Of a DNA stretch of 9,482 bases, positions 1-6,044 are shown piece by piece. Position 1 is the first letter of the stretch. The number at the start of each line of letters is the position of its first letter. The notes under the pieces are model-generated. The model saw nothing but the letters and a program-made list of their open reading frames with translations, did no database searches and was not told the DNA's origin. Source of the stretch: an uncultured Eubacteriales bacterium (GTDB lineage: Bacteria > Bacillota > Clostridia > Oscillospirales > Acutalibacteraceae); contig ONWP01000195.1 in the NCBI GenBank assembly GCA_900321595.1, positions 1 through 9,482 of the forward strand, given 5' to 3'. A program made the translations under genes and the position numbers.

Positions 1-318
1 CTCCAGCTCCGGCTGGGGCTCGAACCGCGACAGGTAGTCGCCTGAGCCGGGGATCATCTCGGATTCGTCGATGCCGAAGATCCCCGTCCGGCCTGTGATG
101 ATATTGTGCTCGCGCGTCTCATTGACAGTCATGTACGGATCGATCTGATCGTCGGTCCTGGGCGTGGCGCGCACGCCCTGCTGCGCGTCTTTGATCTTTG
201 CCTTGCGGATGCCCTGCTTGATGCGTTTGTCGGACAGCGTCAGCGCGTGTCTGGCGACGTCGTCGAGCGAAGCGCCGTCCTCGGGCGGTCGGGTCGAGCC
301 GACCTTGATCTCAGCCAT
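1..318 (-). CDS. Unrecognised protein, N-terminal part (gene runs off the left edge)
   Basis: Partial gene: the first 106 codons are present and the reading frame is still open at base 1. It begins MAEIKVGSTRPPEDGASLDD and is rich in charged and polar residues (several Lys/Arg and Asp/Glu runs, for example DKRIKQGIRKAKIKDAQ around residues 50-65). No membrane segment, signal peptide or recognisable motif is visible in this portion, which may be a flexible cytoplasmic N-terminal region. The ATG at 316-318 is chosen because a strong Shine-Dalgarno sequence, GGGAGGTGA, lies just upstream inside the last codons of rlmB. Only 3 nt separate the rlmB stop from this start, so the two genes are co-transcribed and probably translationally coupled. 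I do not recognise the family and assign no function. That it is a real gene is well supported by the ribosome binding site, coupling and codon use. Confidence 0.8.
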   Translation of the reverse strand, partial: MAEIKVGSTRPPEDGASLDDVARHALTLSDKRIKQGIRKAKIKDAQQGVRATPRTDDQIDPYMTVNETREHNIITGRTGIFGIDESEMIPGSGDYLSRFEPQPELE

Positions 319-321
319 GGT

Positions 322-1080
322 TCACCTCCCGGTGCGTCTGCGGCGGGCCGCCTCAAACAGCAGGATCCCGGCCGCTACGGATGCGTTCAGCGAGTTGATC
401 TGTCCCGCCATGGGGATGGACACGACGGCGTCGGCGTTTTTCCGCACCAGGCGGGATACGCCGCTGCCCTCAGCGCCCACGATAATGGCCACGGGGCCGG
501 ACAGATCCGTCTCGTCATAGGGCGTTCCGTCCATGTCCGCGGCATAGATCCAGAGCCCGGCGTCCTTGAGCCGGGCGATGCAGTCGTTCAGATTGGTCAC
601 GCGCGCCACGCGCATGTATTCGAGCGCGCCGGCGGCGGATTTCGCCACAGTGCGGCCCAGACCGACGCTGCGGCGCTCCGGGATGATGACCCCGTGCGCG
701 CCGGCCGCCTCCGCCGAGCGGATGACCGCGCCGAGGTTGTGCGGATCCTGCAGGCCGTCGCACAGCAGCACGAAGGGCGCTTCCCCGCGGCTTTCGGCGT
801 ATGCCAGGATCTCGTCAACGGTGACGTATTCCTTGACGGCGGCCACCAGGATCACGCCCTGATGGTTGTCGGAACCGGCCATGTAGTCGAGCTTTTTCCG
901 GTCGACCTCCTTCACGGGGATGGAGGCGTCGCGGCACATGGCCGCGATCGGGGTGAGCGGACCGGTGTGCTCTCCCCGGAGAATATAGAGGCATTCCGCG
1001 CCGCGGCCTGCCCTGAGCGCTTCCCGCACGGCGTTGCGGCCGATGACGAGATCGTTCGTGTAATCGTTTTTATCCGGCAT
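322..1080 (-). CDS. rlmB: 23S rRNA (guanosine-2'-O-)-methyltransferase RlmB, SpoU/TrmH family
   Basis: This 252-aa protein has the usual length for RlmB. It should transfer a methyl group from S-adenosylmethionine to the 2'-O of a guanosine in the peptidyl-transferase region of 23S rRNA (G2251 in E. coli numbering). The N-terminal part (about residues 10-90, starting LVIGRNAVREALRAG) matches the SpoU substrate-binding domain. The C-terminal part is the SPOUT trefoil-knot methyltransferase. Motif 1 is DPHNLGAVIRSAEAAGAHG (N115, R121), motif 2 is IIVGAEGSGVS (E204) and motif 3 is IPMAGQINSLNASVA (P223, S230, N232), so all SAM-binding and catalytic positions look intact. The start ATG has only a GGAG element about 13 nt upstream, which is long spacing, but no better in-frame start exists. 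It is transcribed from its own promoter in the gap shared with the divergent symporter gene and is coupled to the unknown gene downstream. The exact target base is inferred from the family; other SpoU members (TrmH, AviRb-like) are less likely. Confidence 0.93.
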   Translation of the reverse strand: MPDKNDYTNDLVIGRNAVREALRAGRGAECLYILRGEHTGPLTPIAAMCRDASIPVKEVDRKKLDYMAGSDNHQGVILVAAVKEYVTVDEILAYAESRGEAPFVLLCDGLQDPHNLGAVIRSAEAAGAHGVIIPERRSVGLGRTVAKSAAGALEYMRVARVTNLNDCIARLKDAGLWIYAADMDGTPYDETDLSGPVAIIVGAEGSGVSRLVRKNADAVVSIPMAGQINSLNASVAAGILLFEAARRRRTGR

Positions 1081-1113
1081 TCGTTCGTTTCAACTCCAAA
1101 CCATACTGATTAT

Positions 1114-1142
1114 ATTTTAATAAAAAAAGCGTCATATTGCAA
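1114..1142 (-). promoter_or_regulatory. Sigma-A-type promoter of rlmB
   Basis: Read on the minus strand, a -35 box TTGCAA (1142-1137) is followed after exactly 17 nt by a -10 box TAAAAT (1119-1114). An overlapping second TATAAT lies a few bases downstream. The stretch is very AT-rich against GC-rich flanking genes and sits 34 bp upstream of the rlmB start. Confidence 0.7.
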
Positions 1143-1185
1143 TAGCATTTTCGCAATTTTTCACAACGAAAACCGGATCGGCGTG

Positions 1186-1214
1186 TTGCAATTCCGCCGC
1201 ACGGGGAGTATAAT
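1186..1214 (+). promoter_or_regulatory. Sigma-A-type promoter of the GPH-family symporter gene
   Basis: The -35 box TTGCAA (1186-1191) and a perfect -10 box TATAAT (1209-1214) are separated by 17 nt. They stand 28 bp upstream of the symporter start, so the 5' untranslated region would be only about 20 nt. The promoter is divergent from that of rlmB, and both use the same TTGCAA -35 hexamer. Confidence 0.75.
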
Positions 1215-1242
1215 TTTTATACCGCAAAGCGAGGTGTATGAG

Positions 1243-2712
1243 ATGACCGGCAAATCAGGACTGACCAGGGCCAGACGCACGGGCTACGCGTTCGGCATCT
1301 TCACGGATTCGCTGTACTACAACATGTTCTATACCTATTATCTCACATTTCTCAACGAGATCGTGGGTATCGAACCCCGGTACAGCTCGACCATCATTTT
1401 TATTTCGATCCTCTGGGACGCTGTGACCGATCCGATCATCGGCGCGTACTCCGACCGCGTCGGCGCCGACAAGCGGAAGATCATGAACAAGGCCATCGTG
1501 CCGCTGGGGCTCGTATTCATCGTCGCGTGGACGAGCATCGGCTCCGGCCTGCCCGGTCAGTGGATGAAGATCGTATTCTACACGATCCTGTCCATGCTGA
1601 TCTGGCTGTTCTACACGCTGTACACGATCCCGTACTACGCCGTCGTCGCGGAGCTGACGGACGACTATGACGAGCGAACGGAGATCCGCTCCGCGTCGAG
1701 CCTTGTGAACGCGCTGGCCGTCGGTCTGGGCAACGCCCTGCCGGCGCTGGTGCCCACCGTCGCGACGCTGCTCGGCGCGCGCTTCCGCAGTGAATCCTAC
1801 GCGGTCGTGGCCGCCATCATGAGCGTGCTCGGCGTGGCTGCCGGCTTTATCTGCACCCGCTGTCTCAAGGGCGTTTACAAGCCGAAGACGCAGCTTTCCG
1901 CGGGGGAGAGCGCTTCGCTGGGCGATACGATGAAACGGTTCCGCGACATCCTGAAGATGCGGCCCGCGCGGTTTTTCCTGGCGTTTGTGTTCTTCTTCCT
2001 CGCCGGCTCCTCCATGATCCAGTCAAATATCACCTATGCCGTCATCGACTGCATCGGCACCGACTACGATACCGGCATCATCATCTTCATCGTCTGCATG
2101 GTCATCGCCATGGCTGTCACTGTACCGATCGTCGAAAAGGTCGCCAAGGTGAAGGACCGGCGCTTCGCCTGCATCGTATTCCTGAGCGCCGCGGTCGTCG
2201 GGGAACTCCTGCTGAAGCTCTTCGGCCTTGACGCGCGGCTCGGCGCGTTCCCGATCATGAACGTGTGCATGCCCGTCGTGCTGGGCATCGGCATCGGCAC
2301 CTTCTGGACGCTGTTCTATTCCATGAGCTACGATCTGGTGGAGATCAACGAATACCGCACCGGCGCGCGTTCGGAATCGACCATCACCGCGTTCCCCCAG
2401 CTGATCCAGAAGTTCGGCTCGGCGGTGGGCATCCTGCTGGCGGGCAACCTGCTGAGCGTCTACGGCTATGACGCCAGCGGCGACCTCGCCGGCAAAGAGT
2501 CGCTTTTCAAGATCGAGACGGATCCGCATATTCTGAACGGCATGGAGAATATCTCCACCCTGTTCCCGGCGATCCTCATCGGCGTGAGCATTCTGTTCCT
2601 CGTGCTGTATCCCGTCACGCGAAAGCGCTTTACGGCGCTGCAGGCGGCGCTGAATACGAAAAAAGCCGGCGGCGAGCCGGACGAAAGCCAGATCAGAACG
2701 CTGCTCAAATAA
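1243..2712 (+). CDS. GPH-family (MelB-like) cation:sugar symporter, MFS fold
   Basis: This 489-aa polytopic inner-membrane protein has the length and about 12 hydrophobic segments expected of glycoside-pentoside-hexuronide:cation symporters. The family signature WDAVTDPIIGAYSDR is at residues 58-72. D59 and D63 occupy the positions of the cation-coordinating aspartates of MelB (D55/D59). The second family block, DLVEINEYRTGARSES followed by QLIQKFGSAVG, lies near residues 365-398. Helix I has FGIFTDSLYYN, in which D22 fits the sugar-binding D19 of MelB but Thr replaces the neighbouring lysine. The substrate cannot be read from sequence: a glycoside or uronide taken up with Na+ or H+ is most likely. 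The ATG at 1243 is chosen because GAGGTG lies 6 nt upstream, just after a strong promoter. The open frame extends far upstream, but that part is antisense to rlmB and is not coding. No sugar-catabolic gene or regulator is adjacent, so it appears to be a single-gene unit. Confidence 0.92.
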   Translation: MTGKSGLTRARRTGYAFGIFTDSLYYNMFYTYYLTFLNEIVGIEPRYSSTIIFISILWDAVTDPIIGAYSDRVGADKRKIMNKAIVPLGLVFIVAWTSIGSGLPGQWMKIVFYTILSMLIWLFYTLYTIPYYAVVAELTDDYDERTEIRSASSLVNALAVGLGNALPALVPTVATLLGARFRSESYAVVAAIMSVLGVAAGFICTRCLKGVYKPKTQLSAGESASLGDTMKRFRDILKMRPARFFLAFVFFFLAGSSMIQSNITYAVIDCIGTDYDTGIIIFIVCMVIAMAVTVPIVEKVAKVKDRRFACIVFLSAAVVGELLLKLFGLDARLGAFPIMNVCMPVVLGIGIGTFWTLFYSMSYDLVEINEYRTGARSESTITAFPQLIQKFGSAVGILLAGNLLSVYGYDASGDLAGKESLFKIETDPHILNGMENISTLFPAILIGVSILFLVLYPVTRKRFTALQAALNTKKAGGEPDESQIRTLLK

Positions 2713-2725
2713 GTATAAACAGATT

Positions 2726-2751
2726 GACCGGCTTCCCGCGGGAGGCCGGTC
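2726..2751. terminator. Hairpin terminator between convergent genes
   Basis: GACCGGC and GCCGGTC form a 7-bp GC-rich stem that extends inward through a G-T wobble, an A-T pair and two G-C pairs to a CGCG loop, about 11 bp in all. It begins 13 bp after the symporter stop and is 15 bp from the end of the convergent secreted-protein gene, so it probably serves both. The trailing T-tract is poor on both strands (GTTTG on plus, AATCTGTTT on minus), so efficiency is uncertain. Confidence 0.65.
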
Positions 2752-2766
2752 GTTTGCTGTCGGGGT

Positions 2767-4203
2767 TCAGGCGAAATCGTCTGAGAATTCGTAGGCGTAA
2801 TTCGTATGGAAATCGATCTCCGGCGCGAGCTTCGCGCTGATCCGCAGGGCGAGCCGCGCGTCCCGGGCGGTGATCTCGCCGTCCATGTCGACGTCCGCGG
2901 AGATCATCGTCAGCTTGTAAGCCTGATTCGGGGCTTCAAGCTTCGCGCTCATGCGCAGGATGTACCGCGCGTCCCGCGCCGTAACGTGCCGGTTGTATTC
3001 ATATATGGAAAAGCCGCCTTCGCTGCTCAGACCGGTCACCTTGCCGAAGACCCCCTGTCCTTCCACGCACGCAATCGCGAATGGCTCGTCATGAGTCCGC
3101 TCAGGAAGCGGGACCGCGGCCCAGGCAAGCAGCGGACTGCGCATCAGGTTCAGGATCTTTTCCTCGTCGCCGCGCCGGAACTTTACAAGCGCCGCCGGGC
3201 ACAGCTCGTCGAGCTCCGCGTTGTCCTGTCCCCGGACATGAACGATATTCCCGTCTTCGAGACCTGCCTCGCGCAGCGCGTTCCTGCAGTCTTCGGGCGT
3301 TTTGACGTCCCGCAGGATGAGCGTCGCGTAAACGGTCCCGTCCGCGTATCGATCGGCGATCAGTTCCGCCTGCAGCTGGTCGAGCGCCCACGTCAGATAC
3401 GTGCCGCCCTGCATCGCGGCGCATGACGTTTTTTCGTAATTGCGGTACGCTGTCTCGAGCGCCTGATCATAGATCGTCTTCGCGTACGCGCTCTCAAAGA
3501 GCTGCTTTTGACAGAGCATGCCGTTTTCTTCGTACCAGAGGTTGTAGCCCCAGCCGTAGCTGCTCTGACGCGGGATGCTTTTGTGAAAACGGATCTCCCG
3601 ATTGGCGCCTTGCAGCGCTTGCGTAAACGCCGCCGCGCCGTCCGCGGTCCTGTCCCGGAGAATGACCACCGCGTACTGACGGCTGATGATCGCGTCGTCC
3701 GACGAGGCCGGTTTTTCGGGGAGCGCGTCGAAGGTCACGATCGTTTCCGCCAGGGTTTGCGCGTCGCCGAAATCGGCGCGTTCGACGGGTCTTGACGCGT
3801 CATACCAGCAGGTCACCGTATACGGAACGCGCTGCAGAATGGCGGACAGGTCGTCCGTATCGACGCTGACGACGCCGGGCACCTGAGAGACGGCGGTCAC
3901 GACCTCGTCCGTCTTGCCGACGGCCTCGCCCGCAAGCTGCAGCACGTCTATCCGGTATTCGAACGCGCCGTCTTTGCCCGTGAAGGTTCTGCTGTATCCG
4001 CTTATGACGCCGCTGATCCAGTCGGACGGAAGCGCCGCGGCGAGTCTGCTCGGCACGTCGCGGCCGACCGGCCCGCAGGTGACGACCACTGCGCCGTCGA
4101 GAGGCGGCAGCGCCGCCTGCGCCTGTGTGCCCGCGAACGCCGCAGTCAGCAGCAGGCCGACGACCATCGCCGCGGCGAACGCTCTGGATCCGATCCGTTT
4201 CAT
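2767..4203 (-). CDS. Secreted protein of unknown function with C-terminal dockerin-like repeats
   Basis: This 478-aa protein is predicted to be exported. Residues 1-30 are a classical signal peptide (KR start, hydrophobic core AAMVVGLLLTAAFAG, likely cleavage after AQA). The body (about 31-395) matches no family I recognise. It contains two similar-looking alpha/beta stretches, VTAVSQVPGVVSV and RNALREAGLEDGNIVHVRG, each preceded by beta-rich sequence. The C-terminus carries two dockerin type I-like repeats, VTARDARYILRMSAKL (about 407-422) and DVDMDGEITARDARLALRIS (about 437-456). The second keeps the EF-hand-like calcium ligands (DxDxDG...D); the first has lost the leading aspartates. An acidic tail follows. 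The ATG at 4203 is preferred over an in-frame ATG 24 nt upstream because AAAGGA lies 8 nt before it and it gives a normal signal peptide. The gene is monocistronic, with a terminator behind it and another in front. Calcium-dependent protein-protein interaction at the cell surface is inferred from the repeats only. Confidence 0.85.
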   Translation of the reverse strand: MKRIGSRAFAAAMVVGLLLTAAFAGTQAQAALPPLDGAVVVTCGPVGRDVPSRLAAALPSDWISGVISGYSRTFTGKDGAFEYRIDVLQLAGEAVGKTDEVVTAVSQVPGVVSVDTDDLSAILQRVPYTVTCWYDASRPVERADFGDAQTLAETIVTFDALPEKPASSDDAIISRQYAVVILRDRTADGAAAFTQALQGANREIRFHKSIPRQSSYGWGYNLWYEENGMLCQKQLFESAYAKTIYDQALETAYRNYEKTSCAAMQGGTYLTWALDQLQAELIADRYADGTVYATLILRDVKTPEDCRNALREAGLEDGNIVHVRGQDNAELDELCPAALVKFRRGDEEKILNLMRSPLLAWAAVPLPERTHDEPFAIACVEGQGVFGKVTGLSSEGGFSIYEYNRHVTARDARYILRMSAKLEAPNQAYKLTMISADVDMDGEITARDARLALRISAKLAPEIDFHTNYAYEFSDDFA

Positions 4204-4236
4204 TTTGATCATCCTTTCCTTTTCCATCCCTCACTT

Positions 4237-4266
4237 ACTATATTCCGTTTGCCGCCGTTTTGTGAC
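4237..4266 (-). promoter_or_regulatory. Probable promoter of the dockerin-like secreted protein gene
   Basis: On the minus strand a -10 box TATAGT (4242-4237) follows a weak -35 box GTCACA (4266-4261) after 18 nt. It lies between the upstream operon's terminator and the gene's ribosome binding site. The -35 matches consensus at only four of six positions, so the assignment is tentative. Confidence 0.45.
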
Positions 4267-4281
4267 CGATTTTTCGAATAG

Positions 4282-4320
4282 AAAAAGAAAATCGGAGATT
4301 TGCACAAAGAAATCTCCGAT
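4282..4320 (-). terminator. Rho-independent terminator closing the six-gene operon
   Basis: A perfect 11-bp inverted repeat, ATCGGAGATTT (4291-4301) and AAATCTCCGAT (4310-4320), encloses an 8-nt loop. Read on the minus strand it is followed directly by the T-rich tract TTTCTTTTTC (4290-4281). It begins 20 bp after the stop of the IspD-like gene and separates the operon from the secreted-protein gene. On the plus strand there is no T-tract, so it acts in one direction. Confidence 0.88.
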
Positions 4321-4339
4321 AATTTGTCGATTATGACGG

Positions 4340-5011
4340 TCATTTGCCGTCGTTTTGCTCTGCCGCGCGGCGTTCCATGAGAACCTCGACGATCCGCAGA
4401 TCGTGCGGATAGGTGACCTTGTAGTTGTCGTCGTAGCCGAAATAGCGGTATTCCTTCGCCGAGAGGGGAAGCTGATGCGCCGGGTGACACAGCTTCGACG
4501 CCGGATCGAAGAATTGATAAAGCAGCGGGAATCGGTACGCGTCCGGCGCCTGGATCAGATAGAAGTCCTCCCGATCCGCCACCCGGTCCCGGTAGGAGCC
4601 GAGCGCGTCGGTGATCTTGTAGCAGGCGTTGACGTAGTCGTAATCGTCCAGCTTTTCGAGAAATTCATCGATGAGCGCCGATGTGATCATCGGGCAGGCC
4701 GCGTTGTTCTCGATGATCTTTTCGCAGTCCGGATGGTGCGCCGCGATGTAGTCGAGCGCGTTCTTGAAGGAGTGGTTGCGCGTTGCCCCGCCCTGCACGG
4801 TGACGACGCCGTATTCCCGTGCGATGCGGCCCTCGCGCATCTGGTTCTCGTCCACCACGATGATCAGATCGTCCACGCGCTTCGCGCTGCGGAACGCTTC
4901 GACCGAGTACCAGAGCATTTCCTTGCCGAATATGGTCACGTACTGCTTCGGCGTGTCTCCGCCGAACCGGGAGCCGATTCCTCCCGCGAGAATGATGCCG
5001 ATATTTTTCAT
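4340..5011 (-). CDS. IspD/TarI-like cytidylyltransferase with altered active-site motif
   Basis: This 223-aa protein is a GT-A-fold nucleotidyltransferase of the IspD/TarI family, which joins CTP to a sugar- or polyol-phosphate and releases pyrophosphate. The nucleotide-binding loop LAGGIGSRFGGDTPKQY is at residues 8-24 (R15, K22). The second block VQGGATRNHSFKNAL (72-86) matches the family GGxxRxxSVxNAL. ADRED (145-149) corresponds to the DRE-type substrate arginine region, and NYKVTYPHDL (196-205) retains the C-terminal lysine. Oddly, the HDAxRP/HDSVRP motif that supplies a metal-binding Asp and a phosphate-binding Arg is replaced by NNAACP (102-107): Asp to Asn103 and Arg to Cys106. The start ATG has AGGTGA close upstream, overlapping the stop of the dehydrogenase gene 4 nt away, so translation is coupled. 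It is the last gene of the operon. True IspD (MEP pathway) is unlikely given the motif loss and the neighbours; activation of an unusual polyol- or sugar-acid phosphate is my inference. Confidence 0.85.
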   Translation of the reverse strand: MKNIGIILAGGIGSRFGGDTPKQYVTIFGKEMLWYSVEAFRSAKRVDDLIIVVDENQMREGRIAREYGVVTVQGGATRNHSFKNALDYIAAHHPDCEKIIENNAACPMITSALIDEFLEKLDDYDYVNACYKITDALGSYRDRVADREDFYLIQAPDAYRFPLLYQFFDPASKLCHPAHQLPLSAKEYRYFGYDDNYKVTYPHDLRIVEVLMERRAAEQNDGK

Positions 5012-5015
5012 GCGG

Positions 5016-6044
5016 TCACCTGTAGATCACGCAGTTGGCGGGCTTGCGGTCCGCGAGGAAATCCGTCAGGCTCTCCACGACCATGCGCGTGCCCTCCGCC
5101 TGCACGTCGAGGCTGGAACCGGCGATGTGCGGCGTGATGAGCAGGTTCTTCGCGTCCAGCAGGGGACAGTCGTCCGCGATGGGCTCCACGGCGGTCACGT
5201 CGATCGCCGCGCCCTTGAGCTTGCCGGCGTTCAGCGCGTCGATCAGGGCGGCTTCGTCCACGAGCTCCCCGCGGCTGGTGTTGATGAAATACGCGCCGTT
5301 CTTCATGGCGTCAAACTGCGCTTTGCCGAACATGCCCTTCGTCTGGGGCGTCGCCACGCAGTGCAGCGAGATGACGTCGCTTTCCGCGAGCAGACGGTCG
5401 AACTTGACCGCCGTCACCCCCTCGGGCAGCGTTTCGGCGTCCACGTAGGGATCGTAGATGAGGATGTTCATATCAAAGGCGGCGGCGCGTCTGGCGACGG
5501 CGCGGCCCGCGTGACCGAAGCCGACGAGTCCCAGCGTCATATGGTTCAGGCTGTCGCCGCGGAACCGGATGAACGGGCTGTCGTTATCCAGCCCCCAGAC
5601 GGTGTCGCGATACTCCTTGGGCTTGGTCGAGAAGTCCATCGTGATGACGCGGTCGTGGATGAGCCGATCTGTCCGCGTGATGTTGCGTGTCATATCCAGC
5701 ATGAAGCCGATCGTCATGTCCGCGACGGCGTGGGCGTTGCGTCCCACGTTGTTGCAGACGATCACGCCGTGCTCCATCGCGGCGTCCAGATCGACCACGG
5801 ACTTGACGCCGCCGCGGCAGCAGATGAGCAGCTTCAGGTTCTTCGCCGCGTCGAACACGCGGCTGTCGATGGTGTCGTACTCGCAGACGAGAATGTCGAT
5901 ATCCGCGACGCGCCGGCGCAGCTCCTCCTCCGGCATCACCTCGTGATCGAGCGTGTAGCCCGCGTAGGTGAAATCGATCCGGTCGCTGAGCGTCTCAAGA
6001 CGATCCCGCAGGACCTCGGCAGTGACAAGGGCTTTATACTTCAT
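5016..6044 (-). CDS. D-2-hydroxyacid dehydrogenase, NAD-dependent
   Basis: This 342-aa protein belongs to the D-isomer-specific 2-hydroxyacid dehydrogenase family (phosphoglycerate/glycerate/lactate dehydrogenase type), which interconverts a 2-keto acid and a D-2-hydroxy acid with NAD(H). The Rossmann fingerprint GLVGFGHAG is at residues 172-180 (G175-x-G177-xx-G180) and is followed by the ribose-binding aspartate in YDPY (D198), favouring NAD over NADP. The catalytic triad is complete: R258 in NTSRGELVDE, E287 in TAVEP and H306 in TPHIAGS. The catalytic domain is split around the Rossmann domain as usual. The substrate cannot be deduced; it has no C-terminal ACT domain, so it is not a long-form SerA. 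The ATG lies in an ATGA overlap with the epimerase stop and has a perfect AGGAGG 7 nt upstream. Its place between an epimerase and a cytidylyltransferase suggests it acts on a sugar-derived acid. Confidence 0.9.
   Translation of the reverse strand: MKYKALVTAEVLRDRLETLSDRIDFTYAGYTLDHEVMPEEELRRRVADIDILVCEYDTIDSRVFDAAKNLKLLICCRGGVKSVVDLDAAMEHGVIVCNNVGRNAHAVADMTIGFMLDMTRNITRTDRLIHDRVITMDFSTKPKEYRDTVWGLDNDSPFIRFRGDSLNHMTLGLVGFGHAGRAVARRAAAFDMNILIYDPYVDAETLPEGVTAVKFDRLLAESDVISLHCVATPQTKGMFGKAQFDAMKNGAYFINTSRGELVDEAALIDALNAGKLKGAAIDVTAVEPIADDCPLLDAKNLLITPHIAGSSLDVQAEGTRMVVESLTDFLADRKPANCVIYR

Noticed and set aside
106..1242. Upstream in-frame extension of the symporter ORF (about 379 extra codons)
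   Set aside because: It is antisense to rlmB, has no ribosome binding site, and a strong promoter and Shine-Dalgarno sequence sit directly before the ATG at 1243.
2023..2529. Minus-strand open frame inside the symporter gene
   Set aside because: His/Asp-rich antisense shadow of a clear membrane-transporter coding frame, with no ribosome binding site.
4204..4227. Earlier ATG for the secreted protein (eight residues longer)
   Set aside because: The only purine-rich sequence before it is too close to serve as a ribosome binding site, whereas AAAGGA is well placed for the ATG at 4203.
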